Source: [Eubacterium] siraeum (GTDB taxonomy: Bacteria > Bacillota > Clostridia > Oscillospirales > Ruminococcaceae). Taken from it: 64,000 bases of DNA. The translations under genes and the position numbers were made by a program. Below, piece after piece: positions 9,192 through 17,852 of this stretch (its first letter is position 1; each line of letters starts with the position of its first letter). The DNA lies in NCBI GenBank assembly GCA_025150425.1, contig CP102281.1, positions 2,630,743-2,694,742 on the forward strand, written 5' to 3'. The notes below the pieces were generated by a model. It was not told the DNA's origin, made no database searches, and saw only the letters and a program-made list of their open reading frames with translations.

Positions 9192-10037
9192 ATGACGGAA
9201 AACAAAAACGTATTCGGCATTCTGGGACACCCTCTCGGTCACACCCTTTCGCCTCAGATACACACAAGACTTTTTGAAATATCAGGCGAGCAGGCGGAGT
9301 ATAAAATTCTCGACACTCCCCCCGAAAAGCTGACAGACAGTTTTGAATATTTCAAAAGTCTGACAGGCTTCAACATTACAATTCCCTATAAGATAGATAT
9401 AATAAAGATGTGCGATACGCTTGACGATACGGCCAAGCGTTACAACAGCGTAAACTGTATAGCAAACGTAAACGGCGTTTCTACGGGATACAACACCGAC
9501 TGCACAGGCTTTACAAAGGCTGTCGGCGCAATGGGTATGACCCTTACAAACAAAGTATTACTGCTCGGCTGCGGCGGCGTGGGCAGAATGATGGCTATCG
9601 AAGCTGTCCGTGAGGGCGGCGAGCTTACTATAGCGGTAAGAGATGCCGACATTCCCGTTGCAAAGGCTTTATGCGAAGAAATAAAGCAGAATTATAACAG
9701 TGCAAAGGTCGAATTTTGCCTGCTGAGCGAAGTAAAGGGCGATTTTGACCTTATGGTAAACGCTACTCCCGTAGGTATGTATCCGAATACAGACGCAAGC
9801 CCGCTTACCGAGGAAGCACTGGGCAGAATAACGCTGAACGGCTTCTTTGACGCTATATACAACCCCCGTGAAACAAAGCTGATGAAGATGGCTTCCGACA
9901 AGGGCGTGAAGAAGGTCAGCGGCGGTATGCAGATGCTTGTATGGCAGGCGGCTGTGGCTCATACTATATGGAGCGGCGCAGAATACACAGCAGAGCAGGT
10001 GCAGGCTATCTCGGACGAAATGATGAGGCTTGTGTAA
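9192..10037 (+). CDS. aroE: Shikimate 5-dehydrogenase
   Basis: NADPH-dependent reduction of 3-dehydroshikimate to shikimate in aromatic amino acid synthesis. The 281-residue protein has the substrate site GHPLGHTLSPQIH, the catalytic Lys in NITIPYK, the Asp in NTDCTGF and the nucleotide motif LLGCGGVGRM. The open frame extends upstream to 9096, but the ATG at 9192 follows AAAAGGAG and matches the family start. The stop overlaps the start of aroK. Confidence 0.95.
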   Translation: MTENKNVFGILGHPLGHTLSPQIHTRLFEISGEQAEYKILDTPPEKLTDSFEYFKSLTGFNITIPYKIDIIKMCDTLDDTAKRYNSVNCIANVNGVSTGYNTDCTGFTKAVGAMGMTLTNKVLLLGCGGVGRMMAIEAVREGGELTIAVRDADIPVAKALCEEIKQNYNSAKVEFCLLSEVKGDFDLMVNATPVGMYPNTDASPLTEEALGRITLNGFFDAIYNPRETKLMKMASDKGVKKVSGGMQMLVWQAAVAHTIWSGAEYTAEQVQAISDEMMRLV

Positions 10038-10561
10038 TGCGCCCCGTGTATCTATGCGGCTTTATGGGCTGCGGTAAAAGCCATATAGGAAGAATGCTCG
10101 CAAGAGAATGTACGGCTGTGTTCATCGACCTTGACAGATACATAGTCGATAATCAGAAAATGACTATCCCCGAAATATTCGCTCAGAAGGGCGAACCGTA
10201 TTTCAGGGATCTTGAGGCGCAGTATATAAGAAACTTCAGAGGAAGAACGATTGTCGCCACAGGCGGCGGAGCAATACTCCGTGACGAAACGGCAGAGTTT
10301 GCAAGGAAGCAGGGTGTTGTGATTTTTCTCAACGCAGGCTTTGACACCTGCTATGAACGTATAAAGAACGATTCGAACCGTCCTCTTGTAGTGAACAACA
10401 CGAAAGAACAGCTTAAGGCAATCTATGATTCAAGACTGCCCGTTTACAGAAAAAACAGCACCTTTGAAGTGAACGCAAACGCATCGGACAGAATAATCGC
10501 AGGCGAGATCATAAAGCTGGTCGAGCTTGACGCAAAAAGGCACAGGAAAACGAAAGGATAA
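10037..10561 (+). CDS. aroK: Shikimate kinase
   Basis: Phosphorylates shikimate with ATP. From the ATG at 10037 (overlapping the aroE stop, TAATG) the protein has 174 residues, the normal family size. It shows the P-loop GFMGCGKSHIGRML near residue 8, the shikimate-binding Asp/Arg pattern DLDRYI, and the glycine-rich ATGGGAIL. The longer open frame upstream lies inside aroE and is not used. Confidence 0.95.
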   Translation: MRPVYLCGFMGCGKSHIGRMLARECTAVFIDLDRYIVDNQKMTIPEIFAQKGEPYFRDLEAQYIRNFRGRTIVATGGGAILRDETAEFARKQGVVIFLNAGFDTCYERIKNDSNRPLVVNNTKEQLKAIYDSRLPVYRKNSTFEVNANASDRIIAGEIIKLVELDAKRHRKTKG

Positions 10562-10563
10562 AT

Positions 10564-11736
10564 ATGTACATTTACAATGCGAACGTCATAACTATGGCGG
10601 AGAAAAACTACGAAAACGGATTTATCCTTATAGAAAACGATAAAATCAAGGCTGTCGGCGATATGTCGCAATTAAAGGACTTTTCGCCGTCCGACAGTGA
10701 TATAGACGCAAAGGGCAGAACCGCATATCCCGGCTTTATAGACGCTCACACGCATATCGGTGCGTGGGAGGACGGGCTTGCGTTCGAGGGCGACGACGGA
10801 AACGAGGATACAGACCCCTCTACCCCGAACCTTCGTGCGATAGATATGATAAATCCGCTCGACCACTGCTTCGAAGAGGCGGCGCAGGCAGGCGTTACCT
10901 CGGTGGTATGCGGAATGGGAAGCGCAAACCCCATCGGCGGAACTTTTCTTGCTATGAAAACGGCAGGCTCAAAGAGGATAGACAAGAGGATAATAAAAAA
11001 TCCCGTTGCGGTAAAATTTGCACTCGGAGAAAATCCCAAGAATGTATATAAGGATAAGGATACCGCTCCGGTCACCCGTATGGCTACCGCCGCCATAATC
11101 CGTGAACAGCTTTTCAAGGCAAGACGTTATCTTGACGATATGATAGACTATGAAAGCTCGGCCGGTACCGATGACGAGGGCGACCGCCCCGAATATGACG
11201 CAAAGTGCGAGGCGCTTATGCCGCTTTTAAAGCACGAGATACCCGCACATTTCCACGCCCACAGGGCAGACGATATATTCACGGCGATAAGACTTGCCAA
11301 GGAGTTTGACATAGATTATGTCATCATCCACGCAACAGAAGGTCACCTTATAGCCGACGAGCTTCTTGAGGATAACACACGGACGATAGTAGGGCCTGTC
11401 ATCAGCGAGCGCTGTAAGCCCGAGCTTCGTAATCATACGATAGAAACGGCAGGCATACTGAATAAGGCAGGCGTGCCTATGTGCATATGCACCGACCACC
11501 CCGTTGTACCCGAGCAGTATCTGCCGCTCTCGGCAGGGCTTGCGGTAAGAGGCGGTCTTGACAGAGATGAAGCGCTGAAGGCGATTACGATATATCCTGC
11601 ACAGATAACGGGAATTGCAGACAGGGTAGGCAGTATAGAAGTCGGCAAGGACGCAGATATAGTTATCTTTTCGGGCGATCCGTTATCCGTATGCGATACT
11701 CCGGATATGGTCATCGTAAACGGCACGGTAATATAA
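10564..11736 (+). CDS. Amidohydrolase, imidazolonepropionase-like
   Basis: A 390-residue metal-dependent hydrolase of the amidohydrolase superfamily. It has the composite beta-sandwich N-terminus, the metal-binding HTH in GFIDAHTHIGAWEDG near residue 62-70, further metal ligands in HFHAHRAD and HATEGH, and the catalytic Asp in CTDHPVVP. The closest group I recognise is the COG1228 type found in many Clostridia. The substrate is unknown. It starts 3 bp after aroK and is probably cotranscribed. Confidence 0.82.
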   Translation: MYIYNANVITMAEKNYENGFILIENDKIKAVGDMSQLKDFSPSDSDIDAKGRTAYPGFIDAHTHIGAWEDGLAFEGDDGNEDTDPSTPNLRAIDMINPLDHCFEEAAQAGVTSVVCGMGSANPIGGTFLAMKTAGSKRIDKRIIKNPVAVKFALGENPKNVYKDKDTAPVTRMATAAIIREQLFKARRYLDDMIDYESSAGTDDEGDRPEYDAKCEALMPLLKHEIPAHFHAHRADDIFTAIRLAKEFDIDYVIIHATEGHLIADELLEDNTRTIVGPVISERCKPELRNHTIETAGILNKAGVPMCICTDHPVVPEQYLPLSAGLAVRGGLDRDEALKAITIYPAQITGIADRVGSIEVGKDADIVIFSGDPLSVCDTPDMVIVNGTVI

Positions 11737-11786
11737 TTTTAATACAGACAGTAATATCAAAAGCAATATAAACGGAGGGAATATTC

Positions 11787-12629
11787 ATGCGTGAGATAAG
11801 CGTTGAGCTTGTTAAAAAGACAGTTGAAGAACTTTGCGTAAAGGCAAACCTTTATCTGCCCGACGGAATGAAAGAGAAGATAAATTCATGTATCGGCTGT
11901 GAAAAAAGTCCGCTGTCAAAGCAGGTGCTTGGCGATATTGTAAGGAATATCGACTGTGCGAAGGAGCTTGAAGTGCCGATATGTCAGGATACGGGAATGG
12001 CTGTGATATTCCTTGAAGTCGGACAGGACGTGCATTTCACGGGAGGAAATCTCACAGATGCAATAAACGAGGGCGTTGCAAGCGGATATGTGAACGGCAA
12101 GCTGCGTTTATCGGTGGTCGAAGATCCGCTTGAGCGTAAGAACACAAACAACAATACCCCTGCCATAGTACATACAAGCATTGTACCGGGCGACAAGGTG
12201 CATATAATGGTAGCGCCGAAAGGCTTCGGCAGTGAGAATATGAGTGCGCTTAAAATGTTCACCCCCTCTGCAACAAGAGAGGATATAGTGAACTTTGTCG
12301 TTGAAACGGTATCAAAGGCAGGAAGCAATCCGTGTCCTCCTATAACGGTGGGCGTCGGTATCGGCGGCGACTTTGAGCTGTCTGCCATACTTGCAAAAAA
12401 GGCTCTTTGCAGGGATCTTAAAATAAGAAACCCCAAGCCGCTTTATGCGGATATGGAGAGCGAAATGCTCGAAAAGATAAACAAGCTCGGAATAGGCCCT
12501 CAGGGCTTCGGCGGTACTGTGACGGCGCTGTATGTAAACATCGAACAGCACCAGACGCATATTGCAGGGCTTCCCGTTGCAGTGAATATAGGCTGTCACG
12601 TCACACGTCATGCCGAGGCTGAGCTGTAA
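11787..12629 (+). CDS. Class I fumarate hydratase, alpha subunit
   Basis: Alpha subunit of an oxygen-sensitive [4Fe-4S] fumarase (or the related tartrate dehydratase), 280 residues. Conserved stretches include IGCEKSPLSKQVLGDI, ICQDTGMAVIFLEVG, PKGFGSENMSALKMF and the CPPITVGVGIGG block. Two-subunit enzymes of anaerobes normally have the beta subunit gene directly downstream. Here a transglutaminase-like gene starts within the stop codon instead, and no beta subunit is found in the window. Confidence 0.9.
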   Translation: MREISVELVKKTVEELCVKANLYLPDGMKEKINSCIGCEKSPLSKQVLGDIVRNIDCAKELEVPICQDTGMAVIFLEVGQDVHFTGGNLTDAINEGVASGYVNGKLRLSVVEDPLERKNTNNNTPAIVHTSIVPGDKVHIMVAPKGFGSENMSALKMFTPSATREDIVNFVVETVSKAGSNPCPPITVGVGIGGDFELSAILAKKALCRDLKIRNPKPLYADMESEMLEKINKLGIGPQGFGGTVTALYVNIEQHQTHIAGLPVAVNIGCHVTRHAEAEL

Positions 12630-13837
12630 TGGGCAAGGGTAAGGTCATAGGCACTGTAGCGGCGGCGGTCGTGATACCTGCCGCAACGGTCGTAGGTGCA
12701 ATATACATACTGCCGCTGCTCGATATAACATCAAGCAACACGCTGTATTACTTCGGCAATGATGCTTCTGTTGCCGCAGACGGCACAATATCGCTCGGCA
12801 AGGAGGAAGTGCTTGGCTACAGCTCGAAATACTCCGACACTATGACGGGATATTTCAAGGCACAGCTTGACGAGAACGAAACATATATCTACAATGCGTT
12901 TATGTACGCAAGCGAAAACGGCTACAGCGATATATTCCTGCCAGGAGATGTATTCGACGGCAGTTATGACAAGTTGCAGGAGATTGAATATGTTATAACC
13001 TTTTTAAGCTGTGACAGTCCGTTTGTTGCACATAATTACACGACAAACAGCAAGCTGACCGGAAACGTTGAACAGTTCGCAGGAAAAAACTATCATCATA
13101 TACAGCTTGAAACGCTCGGAGAGGAATATACATCCCGCCGTGAAGCTGCCTATGAAAAGGCAAAATCGGTAATAGCGTCAATTCCGCAGGAGTGTAATAC
13201 AGACAGAAAGAAAGCGCAGTATCTGTATAATTATGTTGCGGAGAACTCGGTATATGTTACTGACGGCTACAGCACAAGAAACGTTCCGATAGCCGATCTG
13301 CTTATTGACGGCAAGGCGATATGTGACGGATATGCGGATACTGTCACTATGCTTTTCAATATGGCAGGTATAGAAACAGCTTCGGCAAACGGCACAAATA
13401 ACAGCAAAAACGAGGGACACACAGTAAATTTTGCGAAGCTGGACGGCGAATACTACTACTTTGACGCAAGCGCAGACAGCATAATAAACGAAAAGGGCTT
13501 CAAGCCTGCCTTCTATTTCGGTATGTCGTGGGAGGAGACTTCCGACAGCTTTACATTTGCCGACGAATTTGCAAACAGATGTCCGAAAGCCGAAAAAAGC
13601 CTGCTGTCTGACAGCACAGACATAGTTATAAGCGACAATTCCGAAGAAACGGTCAAAAAGGCGGCAGAGCTTTTGAAATCTGGCGGAGAAACGGGCATAA
13701 TCGTAAGGCTTGACGAAAGCATAACCGACGAAGAGCGTAAAAGCATAACAAACGATACAGCGGAAAAAGTCGGAGAACCGCTTGCTTCTTTATCTGCGGC
13801 AAACAGGCTGTACGGCTTAAAAATCTATAAGGAATGA
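12629..13837 (+). CDS. Membrane-anchored transglutaminase-like protein
   Basis: A 402-residue protein with one N-terminal hydrophobic segment (residues about 5-30) that should anchor it outside the cell. The central part is a transglutaminase-like/cysteine protease fold: Cys in KAICDGYADT, His in GHTVNFAKL and Asp in YYYFDASAD, in the expected order and spacing. The C-terminal ~100 residues are charged and not recognised. It may act on cell wall or surface proteins, but this is inference. Its ATG overlaps the fumarase stop. Confidence 0.8.
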   Translation: MGKGKVIGTVAAAVVIPAATVVGAIYILPLLDITSSNTLYYFGNDASVAADGTISLGKEEVLGYSSKYSDTMTGYFKAQLDENETYIYNAFMYASENGYSDIFLPGDVFDGSYDKLQEIEYVITFLSCDSPFVAHNYTTNSKLTGNVEQFAGKNYHHIQLETLGEEYTSRREAAYEKAKSVIASIPQECNTDRKKAQYLYNYVAENSVYVTDGYSTRNVPIADLLIDGKAICDGYADTVTMLFNMAGIETASANGTNNSKNEGHTVNFAKLDGEYYYFDASADSIINEKGFKPAFYFGMSWEETSDSFTFADEFANRCPKAEKSLLSDSTDIVISDNSEETVKKAAELLKSGGETGIIVRLDESITDEERKSITNDTAEKVGEPLASLSAANRLYGLKIYKE

Positions 13838-13844
13838 TTTTTCG

Positions 13845-14351
13845 ATGGAACTGAATATTGTACTTATCGAACCGCAGATACCGCAGAACACGGGTAATAT
13901 AGCCCGTACCTGTGCGGTTACGGGGGCAAGACTGCATATAGTGAAGCCTATGGGCTTTCAGATAGACGATAAAAAGCTGAAGCACGCAGGGCTTGACTAC
14001 TGGCATTATCTTGATATAACCTATTATGACGGGCTTGACGATTTCTTTGAGAGAAATAAGGACGGTGAATTCTTCTACTTCACCACAAAAGGCAGAAATA
14101 CTTACTGCGATGCAGAGTATAAAGATAAAACTTATATAGTGTTCGGCAGAGAGGACAAGGGACTTCCCGAGGAACTGTTATTTCACAATAAACAGCACTG
14201 CGTAAGGATACCTATGGGCAGTAATATGAGAAGTCTTAATCTTTCCAACAGTGTGGCGATAGGTGCATACGAGGTGCTGAGGCAATGGGGCTTCCCCGAG
14301 CTTCAGAACTACGGTTCGCTTACAAAATACGACTGGAGCAAAGCCGAATAA
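13845..14351 (+). CDS. trmL: tRNA (cytidine/uridine(34)-2'-O)-methyltransferase
   Basis: SPOUT-class enzyme that methylates the ribose of the wobble base of tRNA-Leu isoacceptors. The 168-residue protein carries the three SPOUT motifs: NTGNIARTCAVTGA near residue 15, VFGREDKGLP near residue 100, and IPMGSNMRSLNLSNSVAIGAY near residue 122-142, which form the knotted SAM site. Length and motifs match TrmL rather than longer SpoU enzymes. Confidence 0.94.
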   Translation: MELNIVLIEPQIPQNTGNIARTCAVTGARLHIVKPMGFQIDDKKLKHAGLDYWHYLDITYYDGLDDFFERNKDGEFFYFTTKGRNTYCDAEYKDKTYIVFGREDKGLPEELLFHNKQHCVRIPMGSNMRSLNLSNSVAIGAYEVLRQWGFPELQNYGSLTKYDWSKAE

Positions 14352-14380
14352 AGCAGACAAACCGAAAGGAAAACAAAACG

Positions 14381-15250
14381 ATGAAAGTAAAACTTATCAC
14401 CGACAGCGCAAGCGACATTACCCCCGAGGACGAAAAGAAATACGGCATTGACATTATGCCGTTCGACATTACACTTGGCGACGAAAGCCTTAGGGAACGT
14501 GTTGATTTTACCGCTCCCGAATTTCTTGAGATGATAGACAAGTCGGAATTTCTCCCCAAGACCTCACAGATAACTGAGATACGCTTTGCGGAAAAGTTTG
14601 AGCATTACTATAACGAGGGCTATGACGCTGTCATTATGGTGCTTATAAATTCGACAGGCTCAAAGACTTATGAAAACGCACTGCTTGCAAGGAAGAATCT
14701 GCTTGAGGAGCATCCCGAAATGGCAAAGATGCGTATTGAGATAATCGACAGCCACTGTTATTCTCTCGGCTACGGTTATCCTGTAATCGAAGCGGCAAAA
14801 AAGCTGATTGCAGGACAGAGCGTTGACAACGTTGTGGCATATCTTACCGATATGTTCAATAACTGCGAGATCTACATAATCGGCTTCAATCTGCGCCATA
14901 TGAAGAAGTCGGGAAGAATAAACGCCGCAGCGGCTTTCTTAGGCGAGCTTATGGGGCTTAAACCGCTCATTTCGCTTATAGACGGCGAAAGCGAGGTAGT
15001 AAAAAAGAGCCGTGGAGAAAAGAATGCAATAGCAGATGCAGTCCAGTATATTTCAGGCAGAGCCGTTCCCGAAACACCATGGGAAATACTGCGTACCAGT
15101 GTCACAGCACTTGAGGACGAATTTATAAAGCAGTACAGCGCAAAGGTCGGCAGACCTCCTGAAATGCAGAGCATAGCAGGTGCGGCTGTTGCCAGCAACA
15201 CAGGTCCTTATATCATAGGCGTTATCATAAGAGGTAACGCAAGAAGATAA
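14381..15250 (+). CDS. DegV-family fatty-acid-binding protein
   Basis: A 289-residue protein of the DegV (FakB-like) family, which binds fatty acids and presents them to the kinase FakA. It begins MKVKLITDSASDITPE, has the TSQIT-type fatty-acid site motif in PKTSQITEIRF and the later GRPPEMQSIAGAAVASNTGP. The open frame extends upstream into trmL, but the ATG at 14381 follows GAAAGGAAA and fits the family start. A strong terminator follows. Confidence 0.9.
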   Translation: MKVKLITDSASDITPEDEKKYGIDIMPFDITLGDESLRERVDFTAPEFLEMIDKSEFLPKTSQITEIRFAEKFEHYYNEGYDAVIMVLINSTGSKTYENALLARKNLLEEHPEMAKMRIEIIDSHCYSLGYGYPVIEAAKKLIAGQSVDNVVAYLTDMFNNCEIYIIGFNLRHMKKSGRINAAAAFLGELMGLKPLISLIDGESEVVKKSRGEKNAIADAVQYISGRAVPETPWEILRTSVTALEDEFIKQYSAKVGRPPEMQSIAGAAVASNTGPYIIGVIIRGNARR

Positions 15251-15261
15251 AGATAACAGAA

Positions 15262-15298
15262 AATGCGGTCACGTTCCAAAGCGAATCGTGACCGCATT
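15262..15298. terminator. Bidirectional intrinsic terminator
   Basis: A 12-bp perfect stem AATGCGGTCACG/CGTGACCGCATT with a 13-nt loop lies between the converging degV-type and MATE genes; T-rich sequence follows on the plus side and A-rich on the other. Confidence 0.85.
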
Positions 15299-15304
15299 AT
15301 TTAT

Positions 15305-16687
15305 TCAGCTTTCAGTATCGTTTTTTTCCGCTGTCGCAGATGATGACGGGAATTTGTTTTTAAGTATCTTCACAGAATGTAAGAATGCAGGGAATAGGAA
15401 CAGATCGGCAAGCACCCATGCCGCAGGGCTGGCAAGACATACGGCGACATATCCGAAAGCGGGAACAAGTCCCAGTGCCACACCGCCTCTTGCTATCATC
15501 TCGAATACTCCGGCAAAAACGGCAAGCTGGCTGTTGCCAAGTCCCTGTATCGAAAAGCGGATAATGTTTACGAATGCAAGCGGAATGTAGAATGCCACGT
15601 TTATCAACAGAAACTGCTTTGCAAGGTCGAGTATCTCGGTCTGTGTGCCGTCTATAAACAGCTTTGAAAATTCGCCGCCGAACGGTATTATCACGATAAG
15701 AGCGATTATCGCATAGGCTATGCCGAGCATCGAGCATTTCTTAACGCCGCTTTCAATACGGTCGACCCTGCCAGCGCCTACGTTCTGACCGCAGTAGGTA
15801 GCCATTGTAGAACCCATTGCGTCAAACGGACAGCACAGGAACTGTGTTACCTTGCTTCCTGCGGTGACAGCCGCCATATAGGTTTCACCGAGCGAATTCA
15901 CCGCCGACTGTAAAAGAATACTTCCGATAGCGGTAATGGAATACTGAAGTCCCATAGGCACGCCCATAGCGCAAAGTCTGCTCATTGAATAAGCATCGGG
16001 TTTTAAGTCCTTCCTCGATAAGTGCAGAATATCAAAGCGCTTTATCATATATACAAGGCAGGCGATACCGGATATAAGCTGTGCAAGGACGGTAGCCCAG
16101 CCTGCACCGGCTACGCCCATATCAAACACCAGAATGAACAGCAGATCAAGGCCGACATTGAGTATGCTTGAAATAATCAGAATGACAACGGGCGACTTTG
16201 AATCACCGAGCGAACGGATAAATCCCGAAAGGATATTGTAGAGGAACGTTACGGGGATGCCTAAGAAAATCACGAAGATATAGTCATACGCCTCTTTAAA
16301 AACCGTGTCGGGAGTATTCATCCATTGGAGGATATTTCCGCAAAGCAGGCAGGTCGCTGTTGTCATTACTGCGGCGAAGCCTATGCCAAGCCATATCGTA
16401 TTGCCGACAAACTTACGCAGACCATCAAAATCCTTCTCTCCGAATTTCTGCGCAACGGGTATCGCAAAGCCTGCGCATACACCCATGCAGAAGCCGAGAA
16501 CAAGGAAGTTCACCGAGCCTGTCGAGCCTACTCCTGCGAGTGCGTTTACACCGAGGAACTGTCCGACGACTATTGTATCGACCATATTGTAAAACTGCTG
16601 AAAGAGAAGTCCTAACAGCATAGGGAGCATAAATCCGAGTATGAGCTTCATAGGTGAGCCTTTTGTAAGGTCTTTTACTGCTGACAT
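15305..16687 (-). CDS. MATE-family multidrug efflux transporter
   Basis: A 460-residue polytopic membrane protein with about twelve hydrophobic segments in two homologous halves. It starts with the typical TKGSPMKLILGFMLPMLLG and has the MATE stretch QQFYNMVDTIVVGQFLG, which is diagnostic. Family members export cationic drugs or metabolites with Na+ or H+. It is monocistronic, converging with the DegV gene. A tandem repeat lies just upstream of its start. Confidence 0.94.
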   Translation of the reverse strand: MSAVKDLTKGSPMKLILGFMLPMLLGLLFQQFYNMVDTIVVGQFLGVNALAGVGSTGSVNFLVLGFCMGVCAGFAIPVAQKFGEKDFDGLRKFVGNTIWLGIGFAAVMTTATCLLCGNILQWMNTPDTVFKEAYDYIFVIFLGIPVTFLYNILSGFIRSLGDSKSPVVILIISSILNVGLDLLFILVFDMGVAGAGWATVLAQLISGIACLVYMIKRFDILHLSRKDLKPDAYSMSRLCAMGVPMGLQYSITAIGSILLQSAVNSLGETYMAAVTAGSKVTQFLCCPFDAMGSTMATYCGQNVGAGRVDRIESGVKKCSMLGIAYAIIALIVIIPFGGEFSKLFIDGTQTEILDLAKQFLLINVAFYIPLAFVNIIRFSIQGLGNSQLAVFAGVFEMIARGGVALGLVPAFGYVAVCLASPAAWVLADLFLFPAFLHSVKILKNKFPSSSATAEKNDTES

Positions 16688-16730
16688 ATAAACATTTTCC
16701 TCCTTTTACCGACTTTGTATTAGCGAGATT

Positions 16731-16889
16731 GTTTGCGTAACGGCGGGCGGCAGTGTGCCGCTCCATATTCCGCCTTTAATATACTTTCTGCTGTGTGAAT
16801 CGTTTGCGTAACGGCGGGCGGCAATGTGCCGCTCCATATTCCGCCTTTAATATACTTTCTGCTGTGTAAATCGTTTGCGTAACGGCGGG
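16731..16889. repeat. 71-bp tandem repeat (R1 family), two full units and a partial third
   Basis: Units start at 16731, 16802 and 16873 with GTTTGCGTAACGGCGGG, giving a 71-bp period. Each contains the hairpin GGCGGCAATGTGCCGC and the arm ATTCCGCC that can pair with GGCGGGAT. An inverted relative is at 17729-17810, and further members are at 51533-51607 and 63015-63094. They look like small non-autonomous mobile hairpins. Confidence 0.85.
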
Positions 16890-17156
16890 AATAAAAGATA
16901 GTGTGCCTTGTATGTTATAACTATAATTTTATGCGATACCGCCGCATCTCTGAATGTGACTTCTTATTAATTTATTGCTAAGCAATTATACTATATTGCC
17001 CGTCCTGTTTCAATCGGTAAAATGCACAAGGTATTTTAAGCTATCAAGGCGGTTTAGTCTATTGTGCAACGCTGTATTGCTTTATTTCATATCGGGCTAT
17101 TCAACATAGTAATATCGGAGGATTTGAAAAAATTTAAGGAAATTTCAAAAAAACAC

Positions 17157-17185
17157 TTGACAAACGGTTTTACAGCGGATATAAT
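17157..17185 (+). promoter_or_regulatory. Sigma-A promoter of the trpB T-box leader
   Basis: TTGACA (17157-17162), 17-bp spacer, TATAAT (17180-17185): a consensus promoter. Transcription would start near 17192, immediately before T-box stem I. Confidence 0.85.
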
Positions 17186-17191
17186 GAACAC

Positions 17192-17469
17192 AGAATATGT
17201 TAAACCTATGAGTGAGAGTAGTAGCACCCGTCACTGTATGACAGAGAGTTGCCGGTCGGTGTAAAGGCAATGATACATACGCTTGTGAATGGACTCACGA
17301 GGGCAAACCGAGAATATCAGTTTATGATATTTTAGGGGCGACGGACACCTCCGTTACAGGTCGCACATATGATAGTATGTGTAGCGAGTGACCGTGTTTT
17401 ATTATACGGTAATTTGGGTGGTACCGCAGGTAAACTATACTCCTGTCCCAATTGGGACGGGAGTTTTTT
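17192..17469 (+). promoter_or_regulatory. Tryptophan T-box riboswitch
   Basis: Leader RNA that binds uncharged tRNA to decide between termination and read-through. Stem I closes with GTGAG (from about 17213) against CTCAC (17294-17298). The AGTA loop E motif lies on the 5' side, and the specifier codon TGG (Trp) is at 17290-17292 in GAATGGA. The T-box sequence GGGTGGTACCGC is at 17416-17427. The terminator CTCCTGTCCC/GGGACGGGAG with six Ts is at 17440-17469. The specifier agrees with the downstream trpB. Confidence 0.92.
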
Positions 17470-17470
17470 G

Positions 17471-17852
17471 TTTTCCCAGACATTCAATCCCTACGTTGAA
17501 GCTATCATCATGGCATATGGCATGACAGCAGGGCATAGCCGACATAATGCGTTGCTGAATAAGATACAGGCTGTCGGACAGTGGAATGTTCCACGAAGAA
17601 CTTAAGCACTCCGCCAGAACAGCTTTCGGGAAGGCTAAACGGCACGGTAAAACACACAATGTTTTGTTATCCTCGTTATGCGGATTATTTCATAACAACA
17701 AAACAAATCGTTCAAAACACACCATGTTTTATCCCCGCCGTTACGCTAACAGTCCCATTAGCAGAAAGTAAATCAAAGGCGGAATATGGAGCGGCGCTTC
17801 GCCGCCGGAATATGAAGCGGCTCACAGCCGCCTCGTAGAAAGGAAAATTATT
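17471..17852. other. Long gap between the T-box terminator and trpB, with hairpin repeats
   Basis: About 380 nt separate the T-box terminator from trpB, much longer than usual. The gap holds two related short elements around AAAACACACAATGTTTT and AAAACACACCATGTTTT, an inverted R1 repeat (17729-17810), and GAAGCGGCTCACAGCCGC just before the ribosome binding site. No believable gene was seen. The repeats probably inserted into an originally short leader. Confidence 0.6.

Noticed and set aside
17064..17264. 66-codon open frame ahead of trpB
   Set aside because: It runs through the promoter and T-box stem I and has no coding character.
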